Part shown: in pieces, positions 47,901 to 58,499 of the stretch
How the letters are laid out: each line of letters starts with the position of its first letter
Position numbering within the stretch: the first letter of the stretch is position 1
NCBI RefSeq assembly: GCF_029852145.1
Contig: NC_079975.1
Coordinates: 6,572,001 to 6,636,000 of the forward strand
DNA length: 64,000 nucleotides
From: Microplitis mediator
Taxonomy: Eukaryota; Arthropoda; Insecta; Hymenoptera; Braconidae
Direction of reading: 5' to 3'
Program-made: the position numbers and the translations under genes
The notes under the pieces: model-generated
What the model saw: only the letters and a program-made list of their open reading frames with translations
What the model was told of the DNA's origin: nothing
The model's database searches: none

Positions 47901-50900
47901 TTGATACATGTGTTAAAATTGTTAACAATTAATTTAATTATTTTTTATTTATTTATTAATTGCACATCTTTAACGCGAACGCGCTAAACTATTTTTTCGA
48001 CTTATTCATTCACGTTAAATCATCTCTATACATTTTTTATTACACTAAAATGGGTTTAATTGTATTCCGGTACAAAGACAATTTATTAAGGAATAACTTC
48101 GACCCGGTATTGAGTCGATTCAGTATTCCAGAGATTTGAAACGAATTACTTTAATCTACGAAACCAGTGCTGTCAGTTGTTACATATGAATTTTTGGAAC
48201 CACGATAACTTTAGAAAAACATAACAAATTAGCCTAATTTTTTTTTAGTACCTTTGTATCTTTTGTCGTAAGAACCCTATGAAAAATTATTATCTAAATC
48301 CTTTTTGTTTAATTGTAATTAACAAAAAACTCAAAACCGGTAATTCGAAAATTTAGCTACCATTTTTTATTTTTATTACTCTTTTCTATTTTTTTTTCTC
48401 CGCCAACTACTGACAGCAGCACTAGTGAGACAGTAGGATTAAGGGTGGGCAGTACTAACCGAATTTTTGAATTTTACTTTTCCAATTACGTTTTGAATAA
48501 TTACGTCACTCGGATGATGAAAACCTTCCGAAAAAGTTTGTCTTACACATTTTTTCGGAAGCTGTAAAAATTTCTATAATGACAATTGATCCATATATTA
48601 AAAGAAAATTCAAATTCAAAAATTTGTTTAGTATGGCCCAGCCTTAAAATAGTAGTTTATCTATCGAATGCGATCGTGTTTAAGACGCGAGGTGTGAAGA
48701 TTGGTGCCCGAGCCGAAGGCGAGCTAGATAAATACACTAATTTTTGTGACAGATATTTGAAATGTACTACATTTAGTGCCTATAAATAGGAGGTTATAAC
48801 CCGAATTTATTTATTGTGTAAGATTGTTTTGAGTATTTGTTGAAAATGAGCGTAAATCGGTAAGTGTATTAATTAATATGATGATAAATTTTGTCACAAG
48901 ATGGCTCGTTGAGTTACTTCGATATTTTTTGGTCGTTTGCTATCGCACATGTAACCAAAAAATATTTTTCGATCCGTTGATGACGTCACTATTAGAACGA
49001 TTAGGTATCTTTTTTACCAGCTGTATCTTATCTAATATTTTTAGCTGCCGGCTATAGACGCTAAATGTCGTACATTTCAAGTGTCTGTCACAAAAAATAA
49101 AAAGTTACATCTACGAAAAAGGCGGGATGTTAAAAAAAATTTCAAATAATAAAAATGAAATTAATAAGTTGAAAGTTGGATAATAATAAAAAAGTAAAAT
49201 ATTCATAATTATCATGAGCGATTGAGGTTTGGCACTTGTGGATTTTCCACCATTTTTTATTTATTTTTATTTTCAGTATTTAATGAGCGGATGGGCGAGA
49301 GGTTACAGTTTTAGATGTCAACCAGTAGATTATACGAATAATCCTATGGCTCTTAGGATGGTAAACGTTTGCTGGTGGTACTACTTCAGCAAATTTACCG
49401 AATTTTTTGATACGGTAATAAATTTTGATACAGAAAGATTTTCTTTTTAAATTGAGTGATAATTTTTCTTACTTTTTTTTCAAGACCACTTATCCCTGAT
49501 TGAACGAAACGATTCACTCAATGATGAATGTATATCTATATAGTAGTAAAATTGAATTGTTTTGAATCGTTTCATGTAATCAGGGGTTGTACTAAAAAAA
49601 ATTAAGATTAAATTTTTGGTTAAAAGTTTGAATTATTAAAATATTTTTTATTTACAGTTATTTTTTATTCTAAGAAAGAAAAATCAACAAGTCTCAACTC
49701 TTCATGTAATTCATCACGGTGTGATGCCTTTTTCAGTGTGGATGGGATTAAAGTTTGCGCCGGGTGGTCACAGCACCTTCTTTGCTCTTTTGAATGCTTT
49801 CGTTCATATAGTAATGTATTTTTATTACATGATAGCAGCTATGGGCCCCGAATATCAAAAATATATTTGGTGGAAGAAGTATTTAACTACTTTCCAAATG
49901 GTAAGATACAAAATATATTTATATATATATTACGGTGGCTCAAAAAAAATTTGATTTATTTTTTTTCTCTCCCATCCCTAAAAAAGTTATTGTGCGGTAA
50001 AAAAAAAAAATCTGATCAAGATTAAGCTCCAAAACTCGAGCTTACGAGATCGCTTAAGAATTTAAAAAATCTTACGAACCTAAAAAAAATCGAGTATTTC
50101 TGTTTTCAAATTTTTTTGCTTACTTCCGTAAATTTTATTACATAAAAAGTAGATGATCTAAAAATTTAACCTTAAAATCTGAATTTTAAAAGAACGCGAA
50201 AAATCCGAAATTTTCTGAGTAAAGAGGCTGAGTAGAGTTGAAGCTAAGTTGAAAAAATGTTTGAGTAGAGTTAGAGCCTAGTAAAGAATTAGATGAGTAG
50301 AGTTATCAATATTTGCCTTGAGTATAGATTTTGTGAGTAGACATCTCTTAACACTTCCGCTTCCTAGGACCTCAGAACCTCGACATCTTGAAAGCACGAT
50401 GTTATTAAATCGAAGTAAAATCAATAACTTTCTAAATGTATCGAAAATCGTCGGATTTCATAGAGAAATTAAAGTATCAAAAATTTTTCGAGCCACTTAA
50501 ATTTATGTCAAGGTAAGAGGCCCAGTACTCGATCACCCTGATTCAAAAATCTAATTTGGAATAATTCAATCCATGCTAAAGTGTATATCTATATATAGTC
50601 AATTTTGCCAACTTTGAATTGTTTCGGATCGTGTTTGAATTATTTCAAATTAGATTTCTGAATCAGGGCAGGGAAATAGTACCCGATCACTCATGAATTT
50701 TGCTAAATATATTTATTAAACTTTACTAAATATAGATAAGGTAAAAGCTCCTATACTCGCTCACTTTTCATTGGAGTGAGATTAAATCACTCAATATAAA
50801 TTAATAAATAAAATGAAAAACCAGATTTTTTTTTTATAGTTATTTTTTGAAGTTTCGAGTATTAGAATAAAATTTAAGTTTGAAGAATAATGCTGATAAT

Positions 50901-51884
50901 TAATTATTATTAATTTTTTAAATAAGGTCCTTGAGTGTACCCATAGTCGCTCACTAAAAGTTGTCATGTACATTACTCGATCAACACATGGTCCTATAGT
51001 CGCTCAAAAACAATATCAATTAAACTATGATAAGTTTATTGATATGAACAAATAATTTATAAATTATACTACTTTATTCTTTCATAATATAAAATTTCAT
51101 GAATTTTAAAAATGTATTTAATAAGATATAGTTATAACAATTCTTAAAAAATTTGACGTAGCCTAAATTTAATCTAACGAATGAACGTTAAAGTAAAAAA
51201 TGCCCGGCTATGCGCGATTTTGAAAACAGTCATTTAATTTAAATTTATAATCTATTATAAAATAATTTGATACATCATATTTTAATATATTTAGATTCAC
51301 AAATAATTTTTTACCAATAATAATATTTTTAGTTTTAATTTTTTTTTATAAAAATTATAAAAAAACGCCTTAAACAGTTAAAGTGAGCGACTAATGGCAC
51401 TGAGCGGGTATAGAGGCTTTTACCTAACTAAATATAAAAATTCATGGAGTGCTAGTTCCCTTATCGGGTATTAGGTCTTCTATCTTATCAATGATCGAAA
51501 TTATTCATAATAATAATTCCAAAAATTGATTAATAGGTTCAATTTATTCTAATAATGAGTCATCAATTCCAATTGCTCTTCATTGAATGTGACTACCCAC
51601 GCAGTTTTATGATCTGGATTGGACTGCATGGTGTATTGTTTCTTGGTCTATTTTCTGACTTCTATAAAACCAAATATACCTCGACTAAACATAAAACAAA
51701 ACAAAATAATAACAACAATGGCACCTGTATGCCGGTTTTAGACGACAATGAATACAAGGTACAGCAGAATGGAAATTCCATATACACATCAACTATATAT
51801 AAAAAAGGATACAATAATTCTTACACCAATGGCACCAATAACGGCTACGCTGCCAACAATAACACTGAGAAAAAACTTGCTTAG
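41933..51884 (+). CDS. Very-long-chain fatty acid elongase 2 (ELOVL family)
   Basis: Coding exons 41933-41993, 44896-45086, 49277-49414, 49658-49900, 51537-51884 (981 nt, 326 residues), all GT/AG and in phase. Same enzyme family as elongase 1 and clearly its paralogue. DPRVKDWPMMS starts at residue 21, KFTEFFDT is at 123-130, the histidine box HVIHH is at 146-150, followed by HIVMYFYY, TTFQMVQF and SHQFQLLF. Unlike elongase 1, the C-terminus ends KKLA, a dilysine (KKXX) ER-retrieval signal, after an Asn-rich linker. Intron positions differ: it has introns after residue 20, within DT|LFF and within QM|VQF that elongase 1 lacks, while elongase 1 has one within PG|GHS. They share only the intron after FYE (residue 84). 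Introns 1 and 4 carry inverted copies of a 685-bp repeat. The acyl-chain preference is unknown. Confidence 0.95.
42022..42200. mobile_element. MITE, 'ATACTGAAGTTAGCC' family (elongase 2 intron 1)
   Basis: Left TATGATACTGAAGTTAGCCG, right ATTATTAGACGTCTGCTAAC. The core has ATATGCAGGTGTAGAAAATT. Inserted 28 bp after the exon 1 donor. Confidence 0.75.
42708..42931. mobile_element. ATGTACCTGAAAATCG element, 224 bp
   Basis: Inverted ends ATGTACCTGAAAATCGAAAC and TTCCGATTTTCAGGTACAT. It is flanked by TAAATTTC and CAAATTTC, an 8-bp target duplication with one mismatch; tandem unit 1 shows the empty site. A longer copy is at 46032-46670. The 8-bp duplication is hAT-like. Confidence 0.7.
43216..43900 (+). 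mobile_element. 685-bp GGTAAAAGCCCC element, copy 1 (elongase 2 intron 1)
   Basis: Inverted ends GGTAAAAGCCCCTATACCCG and CGGGTATAGGGGATTTTACC. ATACATATAT occurs just outside both ends (43204-43213 and 43905-43914). An equal-length inverted copy is at 50740-51424. No ORF. Confidence 0.75.
45534..45655. mobile_element. CCCGATCAGGGAACT hairpin element
   Basis: Left GGTACCCGATCAGGGAACT, right AGTTCCCTGATCGGGTATTA, with an AT-rich loop including mirrored TATATCTA. A second copy, split by other insertions, spans about 50516-51478. Lies in elongase 2 intron 2. Confidence 0.6.
46032..46670. mobile_element. ATGTACCTGAAAATCG element, longer copy with nested insert
   Basis: Ends ATGGACCTGAAGATCGGAAC and TTCCGATCTCCAGGTATAT, flanked by CAAAGACA/CAGAGACA (8 bp, one mismatch). 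It shares GCATATAGATGCTGGT with the 42708 copy. About 46188-46590 is extra and contains four spaced copies of GTTATGACAAAACG (near 46188, 46288, 46382, 46557). Elongase 2 intron 2. Confidence 0.65.
46700..49276. other. Remainder of elongase 2 intron 2
   Basis: AT-rich; a short GC-rich palindromic scrap (GAGCCGAAGGCGAGC) is near 48710. No gene or well-bounded element recognised. Confidence 0.35.
49493..49588. mobile_element. CCCTGATT element in elongase 2 intron 3
   Basis: Left CCCTGATTGAACGAAACGAT, right GAATCGTTTCATGTAATCAGGG. Same ends as 1948-2047, different interior. Confidence 0.6.
50536..50666. mobile_element. CCCTGATT element in elongase 2 intron 4
   Basis: Left CCCTGATTCAAAAATCTAAT, right ATTAGATTTCTGAATCAGGG. 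The whole unit folds as one hairpin. It is inserted in the left arm of a CCCGATC hairpin element. Confidence 0.6.
50740..51424 (-). mobile_element. 685-bp GGTAAAAGCCCC element, copy 2 (inverted, elongase 2 intron 4)
   Basis: Same length as copy 1 and its reverse complement with few differences. ACTAAATATA lies just outside both ends (50725-50734 and 51427-51436). It splits a CCCGATC hairpin element whose intact relative is at 45534-45655. Confidence 0.75.
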
Positions 51885-52379
51885 GTTTGGCTTTCAAGTG
51901 TCAAAATTTCGATACAAAAAATATTTTTTTTTGACGATTACAAATAATGTAAAGCCGTTTGTTTATTTTATTTACTTGAACTGTTGGTGTCCACGATAAA
52001 ATCGTGTCAATATCGACGCACATATTAATTTGTTGCGTGTCTGTTGCCTTGAACAGGCTCTAAAAACTAGTTTTTATTATTTTGTGTCTCGTAAAACAGA
52101 GTGTACATGATATGGGTGAATGAGCAAATGATGAACAAGTGTATGAATGATGGTGTGTTAGTTTTGATATGTTGTACAGTTTATTCATGAAATGCGTAAG
52201 TGCAAGAATAATAATTTTCAAAATTAAGAATAGTATTTATACGATATAGATAAATGTTCTGTTACAGAATAATTAATGATTTACTAAATAATTAACAAAG
52301 AAAGTCAGACTATGGTCAACGTTGTTGTCACTTGTGAATTATTTAAAACAAAACGTTCCGACTTAAAAAACGTTGTCTC
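51885..52379 (+). other. 3' UTR and downstream of elongase 2
   Basis: Follows the TAG at 51882-51884. No canonical poly(A) signal was chosen with confidence. No other gene. Confidence 0.35.
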
Positions 52380-53466
52380 CTTAGCGGATCTGAATTACGG
52401 TAATTTATCGCATGTTGAGTTATTTGACCGTAAAAATACGTCAAATTTACCGCAAATCACGGTAGTTTATGATATTTTACGACAATATATGTTAGTAAAC
52501 AGTAAATTGCGGTATTTTTACGGCAAATTTGCGGTAATTTTATTGCACTCTACCTTAATTTACCGCAAAAGGTGGCAAATTTACCGAAATTTGCGGTGAT
52601 TTATGATATTTTAAGGAAATTCGCGGTAATTTACGGTGGTGTAAAGTGAATAACGGTATTTCTAAGGTAAAATTTTCGCAATTTACGGTAATTTATTGCA
52701 CTTTGGCTTAATTTACCGCAAGGTGGGGCAAATTTACCGCACTTTGCGGTGATTTATGATATTTTGAGGAAATTCGCAGTAATTTACGGTGGTGTTTAGT
52801 AAATAACGGTGTTTCTATGGCAAAATTGCCGCAATTTACGGTAATTTATTGCAGTTTCACTTAAATCACCGCAAGATGTGGCAAATTTACCGAAATTTTC
52901 GATGATTTATGATATTTAAGGAAATTCGCAGTAATTTGCGGCAGTAAAAAGTAAATTACGGTATTTCTATGGCAAAATTGCTGCAATTTACGGTAATTAT
53001 TGAACTTTAACTTAATTTACCGCAAAATATAGCAAATTTACCGCAATTTGCGGTGATTCATGATATTTTAAGGATATTTGCGGCTGTGTAAAATAACTTA
53101 CGGCATTTCTATGGAAAAATTGCCGCAAATTGCGGTATTTTACGGCAATTCACAATGATTCGCAGTATTGTACCGCGAATTACGGCATTTATACGACAAA
53201 CTGCCACAATTTTCGGTAATTTACGACAATTTACCGTAAATACGGTTTGTTTTCTTTACAGTCTTACCAGTGCAATACTTTACTTTACGATTAAATACCG
53301 CAAGCTTGCCGCAATTTTACGGTAAATTGTCATTCTCTTACTGCAAATTTACGGTAAAAAACATCGGACGTCTGCCGTAAAATACCGTACATGTACCGTA
53401 ATGATTCAAAATACCGAAAATTACAGCAAATTACGTTAATTTACCGTAATTCGGATCCGCCAGGCT
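52380..53466. repeat. ACGGTAAATT word array, copy 3 (about 1.1 kb)
   Basis: Left AGCGGATCTGAATTACGGTA, right TACCGTAATTCGGATCCGCC (inverted). The interior shows a longer period of roughly 110-150 bp: GATTTATGATATTTTAAGGA recurs near 52600, 52750, 52905 and 53060, each followed by CGCGGTAATTTACGG-like words. It is the largest and best-bounded member. Confidence 0.7.
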
Positions 53467-54326
53467 AAATGTGGAATACCGTATCCATGACATGGATTTA
53501 TAAAATTACTTAAGTGCAAATCATTAACTCCATTAACTTCTAAAGGTAAATAAAACAAAGGTGAATAATATAAAATAAGTTATCTACAAGTCAACGTAGT
53601 GATCAAAACAATTTCATAAAAACGCACAAACACGAGAGTTTAGATAGAGAAAATAAAATAAAATATATAAGAAAATAATGCGGTGTCTATCCAATTTATT
53701 GTTATTAAATATTTATATTATATTCCAATGTGTTCAGAGCTTCGATATTTAAACCTGACTATTAAACAAAAACGTAATTTAACAATAAAATAAAGTTTTT
53801 TAAATATTTCTAACAGTTATGTTAATCATATTAATCGCGTAATTTATATTACTAGTAAAAAACAACAGTAGCTTTTTTTTAACTTGACTTTGAAACAAAT
53901 TTCTATAAATAGGTTCCATTTAGAGAATCTTTTGTGAATGTAATTGATAAAAACACTGTCCAAGGTGTTGCCTGCGTTTTTTTCCACCAGCTATCGAATC
54001 ACAAATTTTTTATATATTAAATCGAACTTTGTATGATATTATTTAGCAAGCATTTAAAAAAAATTTTAACTTGATTTTTGGACTTGTCTACTGACTGCTA
54101 AACGAATTGATTATTAATCTCACGACTATTAAGAGGCTGTTATTTTTAAAGCCTTTTACTGCTAATAACTTTTTTCCCGACAATTTTGAACTATACTGTA
54201 ATTATTCTTTTATTGTTATTGATAAAAAAATATCCATACATTAATTTTATATATAAAGTATCCAGAAATATTAAAATAAACCGGAAAAAAATGTTTTGTA
54301 AATAAGAATTGAAATTTTAGATATTT
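53467..54326. other. AT-rich intergenic stretch
   Basis: No gene or bounded repeat recognised. Confidence 0.3.
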
Positions 54327-54898
54327 ACGATACTGAATTTAGCCAACGTCTAATAATTTTTGGATTTTTTTTTTAAATGATAAATTATGAAAAAAAAAAT
54401 ATTAAAAAAAATTGCACTTGTAGTTTTTTTAATTTCCTACATGTGCATATTTTTAGTTTTTTTTTTTAAATTTACTTGTGGAAAAAAAAATCCGAAAATT
54501 GCTAGTCTATTAACTTCAGGATCATAAATTTATGATACTGAGCTTAGCCGACGTCTAATAATTTTTGGATTTTTTTTAAAACGATAAATTATTCAAAAAA
54601 TTGCACCTGTAGTTTTTTTAATTTTCTACATGTGCATATTTTTTTTTTTTAATTTACTTGTGGAAAAAAAAATCCGAAAATTGCTAGTCTATTAACTTCA
54701 GGATCATAAATTTATGATACTGAGTTTAGCCGACGTCTAATAATTTTTGGATTTTTTAAAAACGATAAATTATGAAAAAAAAAAAATTGCACCTGTAGTT
54801 TTTTAATTTTCTACCTGTGCGTATTTTTTTTTTTTTTATAATTTACCGTCTAAAAGAAAATCCAAAAATTATTAGACGTCGGCTAATTTCAGTATCAT
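54327..54898. mobile_element. Three tandem MITEs of the 'ATACTGAAGTTAGCC' family
   Basis: Copies at about 54327-54526, 54531-54707 and 54713-54898, head to tail, with about 5 bp between them. Each has the left end GATACTGA(A/G)(T/C)TTAGCC and a right end complementary to it. Copies 1 and 2 share the right-end variant GCTAGTCTATTAACTTCAGG, so copy 2 may have arisen by local duplication. Confidence 0.7.
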
Positions 54899-54995
54899 AA
54901 ATATTTTCATTCTTATAAACAAAGTTCACAATTGCTAATAAAATTAAATGCTTTAATTTAACATATGTAAAATTTTTCTTATTAAAATTCTTTTG

Positions 54996-55031
<36 letters not shown>

Positions 55032-55302
55032 AAGTCATAGCTATTTACATTTTTTGTTTGTAAATATTTTCATGCTAAATATTTAAAAATTAATATGTGA
55101 GTAATTCGATTATTAAAGTGATAAAATATTATTAAATTTAATTTAAAATATAAATTTTATACGGTTACAGTTTTCTATTAAGACTATCGTCTTGCCTTGG
55201 AATTGTTAGATCACTGTGAGCAATTAACTAAAGAAAATAATATTTCAATTGAAAGTACGTTTTTTTTTCTTGTTTTTTTTTTTATTTTTTTTTCTACCAA
55301 AT
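54899..55302. other. AT-rich stretch with A29 run
   Basis: A homopolymer of about 29 A is at 54999-55027. Nothing else is recognised. Confidence 0.4.
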
Positions 55303-55501
55303 GGTACTGAAGTTAGCCGACGTCTAATAATTTTCGGATTTTTTAAGACGCAAATTATAAAAAAAAAAAATATTTAAAAAAATTGCACTTATAGTCTTTT
55401 TAATTTTCTACATGTGCATTTTTTCAGTTTTTTTTTTTCTTCAAATTTAATTGTTCGAAATAAAATCCAAAAATTTTTAATTGTCTGTTAACTTCAGAAA
55501 C
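55303..55501. mobile_element. MITE, 'ATACTGAAGTTAGCC' family
   Basis: Left GGTACTGAAGTTAGCCGACG; the right end is a decayed complement (ATTGTCTGTTAACTTCAG). Core TTTTCTACATGTGCATTTTT. Confidence 0.7.
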
Positions 55502-56384
55502 ATTTATACCAAACAAATGCTTAACACCTCAAAGTCTTGATCCTCGTCTGGTGTATAATTGTTATAAAAAAAAAAAAAATTTTAATATACTAGAATGTCC
55601 TGTGGACAAAGATATAAATTGATTTATTACATAAATTCTTCACTATGGATAATATAGGCTCTTATTACTTGTAAATAAATGTAATTATCAGTATCCAAGG
55701 TAATTATTGATAAAAAAAAAAAAAAAATTGTTAAATTGATGAGGAAAAAGACTCAAAAAAAAACAGCGTTGTCATGTACCTAATGTTAAATTTTAATAAT
55801 TACTGATTCTCATTATATTTTTGTACATAATTGAGAAAAAAAAGTTATACCGAAGGAATAAATAAAAAAATTAAAATATTGAAACGATCCAAATATAAAT
55901 CTAACGACTAAATTTTAATGACAGTAAAGTTGGCAGACACCTGACAATTTTAAAAATTTAAAAATAATAAAGTAAAATTTTTTTAACAAAAAAATTAAAA
56001 AATGGACTTTTAGAAAATTCTAAAATCAGCTTATGCATTTTTTTTATTTTATCAATTTAATTGTTTAATTTTTTTATATTTAATTTAAAAATTGTCTTAT
56101 GTCTGCTACATTTACACTTATAAATTTTAATACCTTTTAGTATAAAAATAAATAACTAGCAACCTGCAGTCACTACGTAACTGCCCAAATATCACTACTA
56201 CATTTATAAAATACGCAGAAAAAAGAGATTTTTTGCTGCAACAAAATTTTAATTTGCACCAAGAAATTTTATGCATTATCAATTAAATACAAAAATTGTC
56301 TTGGGGCGAGAAAAGATTTTTTCGGTCAAGAAATAATTCCTTGTACCAAGTAATTTTTTCTAGTTCTATAGTATATTACATACC
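55502..56384. other. AT-rich intergenic stretch
   Basis: Poly-A runs; no gene. Around 55935-56115 is a possible further decayed MITE (GACACCTGACAATTTT / AAAATTGTCTTATGTCTG). Confidence 0.3.
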
Positions 56385-56600
56385 TAGGCCAGTAAAATAA
56401 GAAAAGTCTCAGAGCACATGTAATTGTTGGCCGAGGCGAAGCCGAGGCTGACAAACATGTGGTCTGAGGCTTTCTTTTTTACTGGCCAAGGTGCGTATAC
56501 TATTTTTCTGCTCGACGAAGCCGGAAAGTTGCAACTTCGTTTAGGGCAGCGGCCCGAAAGTTGCCACTTTCCGGCCGGAGGGCAGAAAAATAAATTTTTG
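56385..56600. mobile_element. GC-rich hairpin repeat, copy 2
   Basis: Inverted relative of 30036-30300. It has CCTAGGCCAGTAAAATAAG, a stem of GGCCGAGGCGAAGCCGAGG flanked by CACATGTAATTGT and ACATGTGGTCTGAG, then a second hairpin (GCCGGAAAGTTGC / GCCACTTTCCGGC). Differences from copy 1 are often compensated on the paired arm. Confidence 0.6.
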
Positions 56601-56794
56601 TTTTCAATTCACAATGCAAAAAATTTATTGGGGTAAATAAAAATTTTCTTTAGGCGAGTAAAGATTTTTCGTGTCACTGAATCCTTTTTTTTTCTATGCA
56701 CACTTTTTTGGCTTTGAGAAGCTTCCTAAAACCAAAAGAGAGTATAAAAATCCGTCATTTCGGAAAAAGTAACGCGATATATATAATATAGCTA

Positions 56795-57481
56795 TTAGGG
56801 TGATTCAAAAAATAAAAAAATTTTTTTTTTCTCGGAAACAGGTTCAAAAGTTTCATTTAGATGAAAGAAGACGCCTGTAAAAATTAGAGCTCTTAATATT
56901 AACATTAAGAGGTTCCTCATCGCACTTTTCTATTTTCCATAAGAATAACATGGAAAAAATTTTTTTTACGTCTTCTGATTTTTATAAGTAGCTAACGATG
57001 CGTCATAGGAATAATTGGCAGGCACATTTTTGTAGGTAATTGAATGCTCTACAAAAAAAGTTTCTTATCATTTTTTGATAAATCTATTTGTTCAAAAGTT
57101 ATTTGAGGCTGAAGTCGAATTCATATTAAATTTTGATCGATCAGAAGACTATCTTTTTTATGAGCATGACATTAAAATTAAAATAACTAGAAAACAATGC
57201 GGAACTCGAAAAAACTTTATTGGAAATAACTTCTAGGAAATAAAATTGCCTACAAAAAAGGTCCCATGATATTTTGTGATAGGTCTGATAGTTTCGCCGG
57301 AAAAGTAAAAAGATCTCAAAATTTAATATGAATTTGACTTAAACCTCAAATAACTTTTAAACAAATAGATTTATCAAAAAATGATAAGAAGCTTTTTTTG
57401 TAGAGCATTCAATTACCTACAAAAATATGCCTGCCAATTATTCCTATGAGGCATCGTTAGCTACTTATAAAAATCAGAAGC
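56795..57481. mobile_element. Truncated copy of the TAGGGTGAT palindromic element
   Basis: Begins TAGGGTGATTCAAAAAATA and follows the left arm of 4386-5407 (AGACGCCTGTAAAAATTAGA, AAGAGGTTCCTCATCGCAC). It turns around near 57165 and follows the right arm until AAAATCAGAAG at about 57480, where it stops abruptly. The last 180 bp or so of the right arm is missing. Confidence 0.75.
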
Positions 57482-58499
57482 GTATATGATATAGATAAAT
57501 CTATTTATCTCAATGCTTGGCAATTAAAAAGAGTTTAAAGTATGAAAAGGCATACATTCAAGTTAATACCTATCTAATGATACCAATTTCAATAACATTA
57601 GCTAATTGTATCACATAGATATGGCGGGAAAAAAATTTTCCTTATTCTCTTAATAATATAGATAATTTTTTTTAATGACGTCAATGGAATGGAAAGATAA
57701 TGATTTTTGTTGTTAAGTTTTTTGCCCAATCGCAATAATAATAAAAGTAGCCACCTAGTTGTCCTCAAACTGTAAAAAAATAAAAGTGGAATTTGATATT
57801 AAATATTCCATGAATGGATTAAATATCAGATTTAATTATAATTCTTCCGATATTAATAATCAACGAAATTTTGTTAATAGCGTGAAGGTCATCAGCAAAT
57901 GACCTTTTTACACTTGGATGACTTTTTCAAATTCCTTGAGCTCTTTTATTGCATTATTATGTGCATAGTTAATTTATTAATTAACTCATTTGACTAAATA
58001 TATACGCATATATACACTAAAAAAAGATTTTTTTACGCAAAAAGATTTTGCGTTATGAACATGATGGCTACGTTTCTGGAAAACCTGAAAAACCGGGAAA
58101 TGTTAAGGAATTATAAATATTAGACTGGGCCAAAAAAATCGACTATTTTTTTTTTAACGATACTGTGAAAATATTATTTGGGATGACAAAAAAAAAAATT
58201 ATTGTGAAAATTTGAGCCCTTAATATTGATATTGAGAGGTGTATCATCGCAATTTTTGATTTTTTTTTATGAGCGGGTTTTTGTCTCATAACTCTCAAAC
58301 CATCGAGACAAACGAAATTGACTTAGATACATGTCTTGAAGAAAATTTGATGTTCTACAAAAAAGGTATGATTTAAATTTTTCGTCAGATGATCCGTTTC
58401 CTTATAATTTTCCTTTGAACGTTGGTATGATTTTAAAATTTAATTGTTCAACTTTGGAATTTTTTAATTCATGTAAAAAGAAGTTTTACCTTTCTGTGT
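57482..58499. other. AT-rich intergenic stretch
   Basis: A segment at about 58130-58450 resembles other decayed repeat sequence (GGCCAAAAAAATCG...). No gene recognised. Confidence 0.3.
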
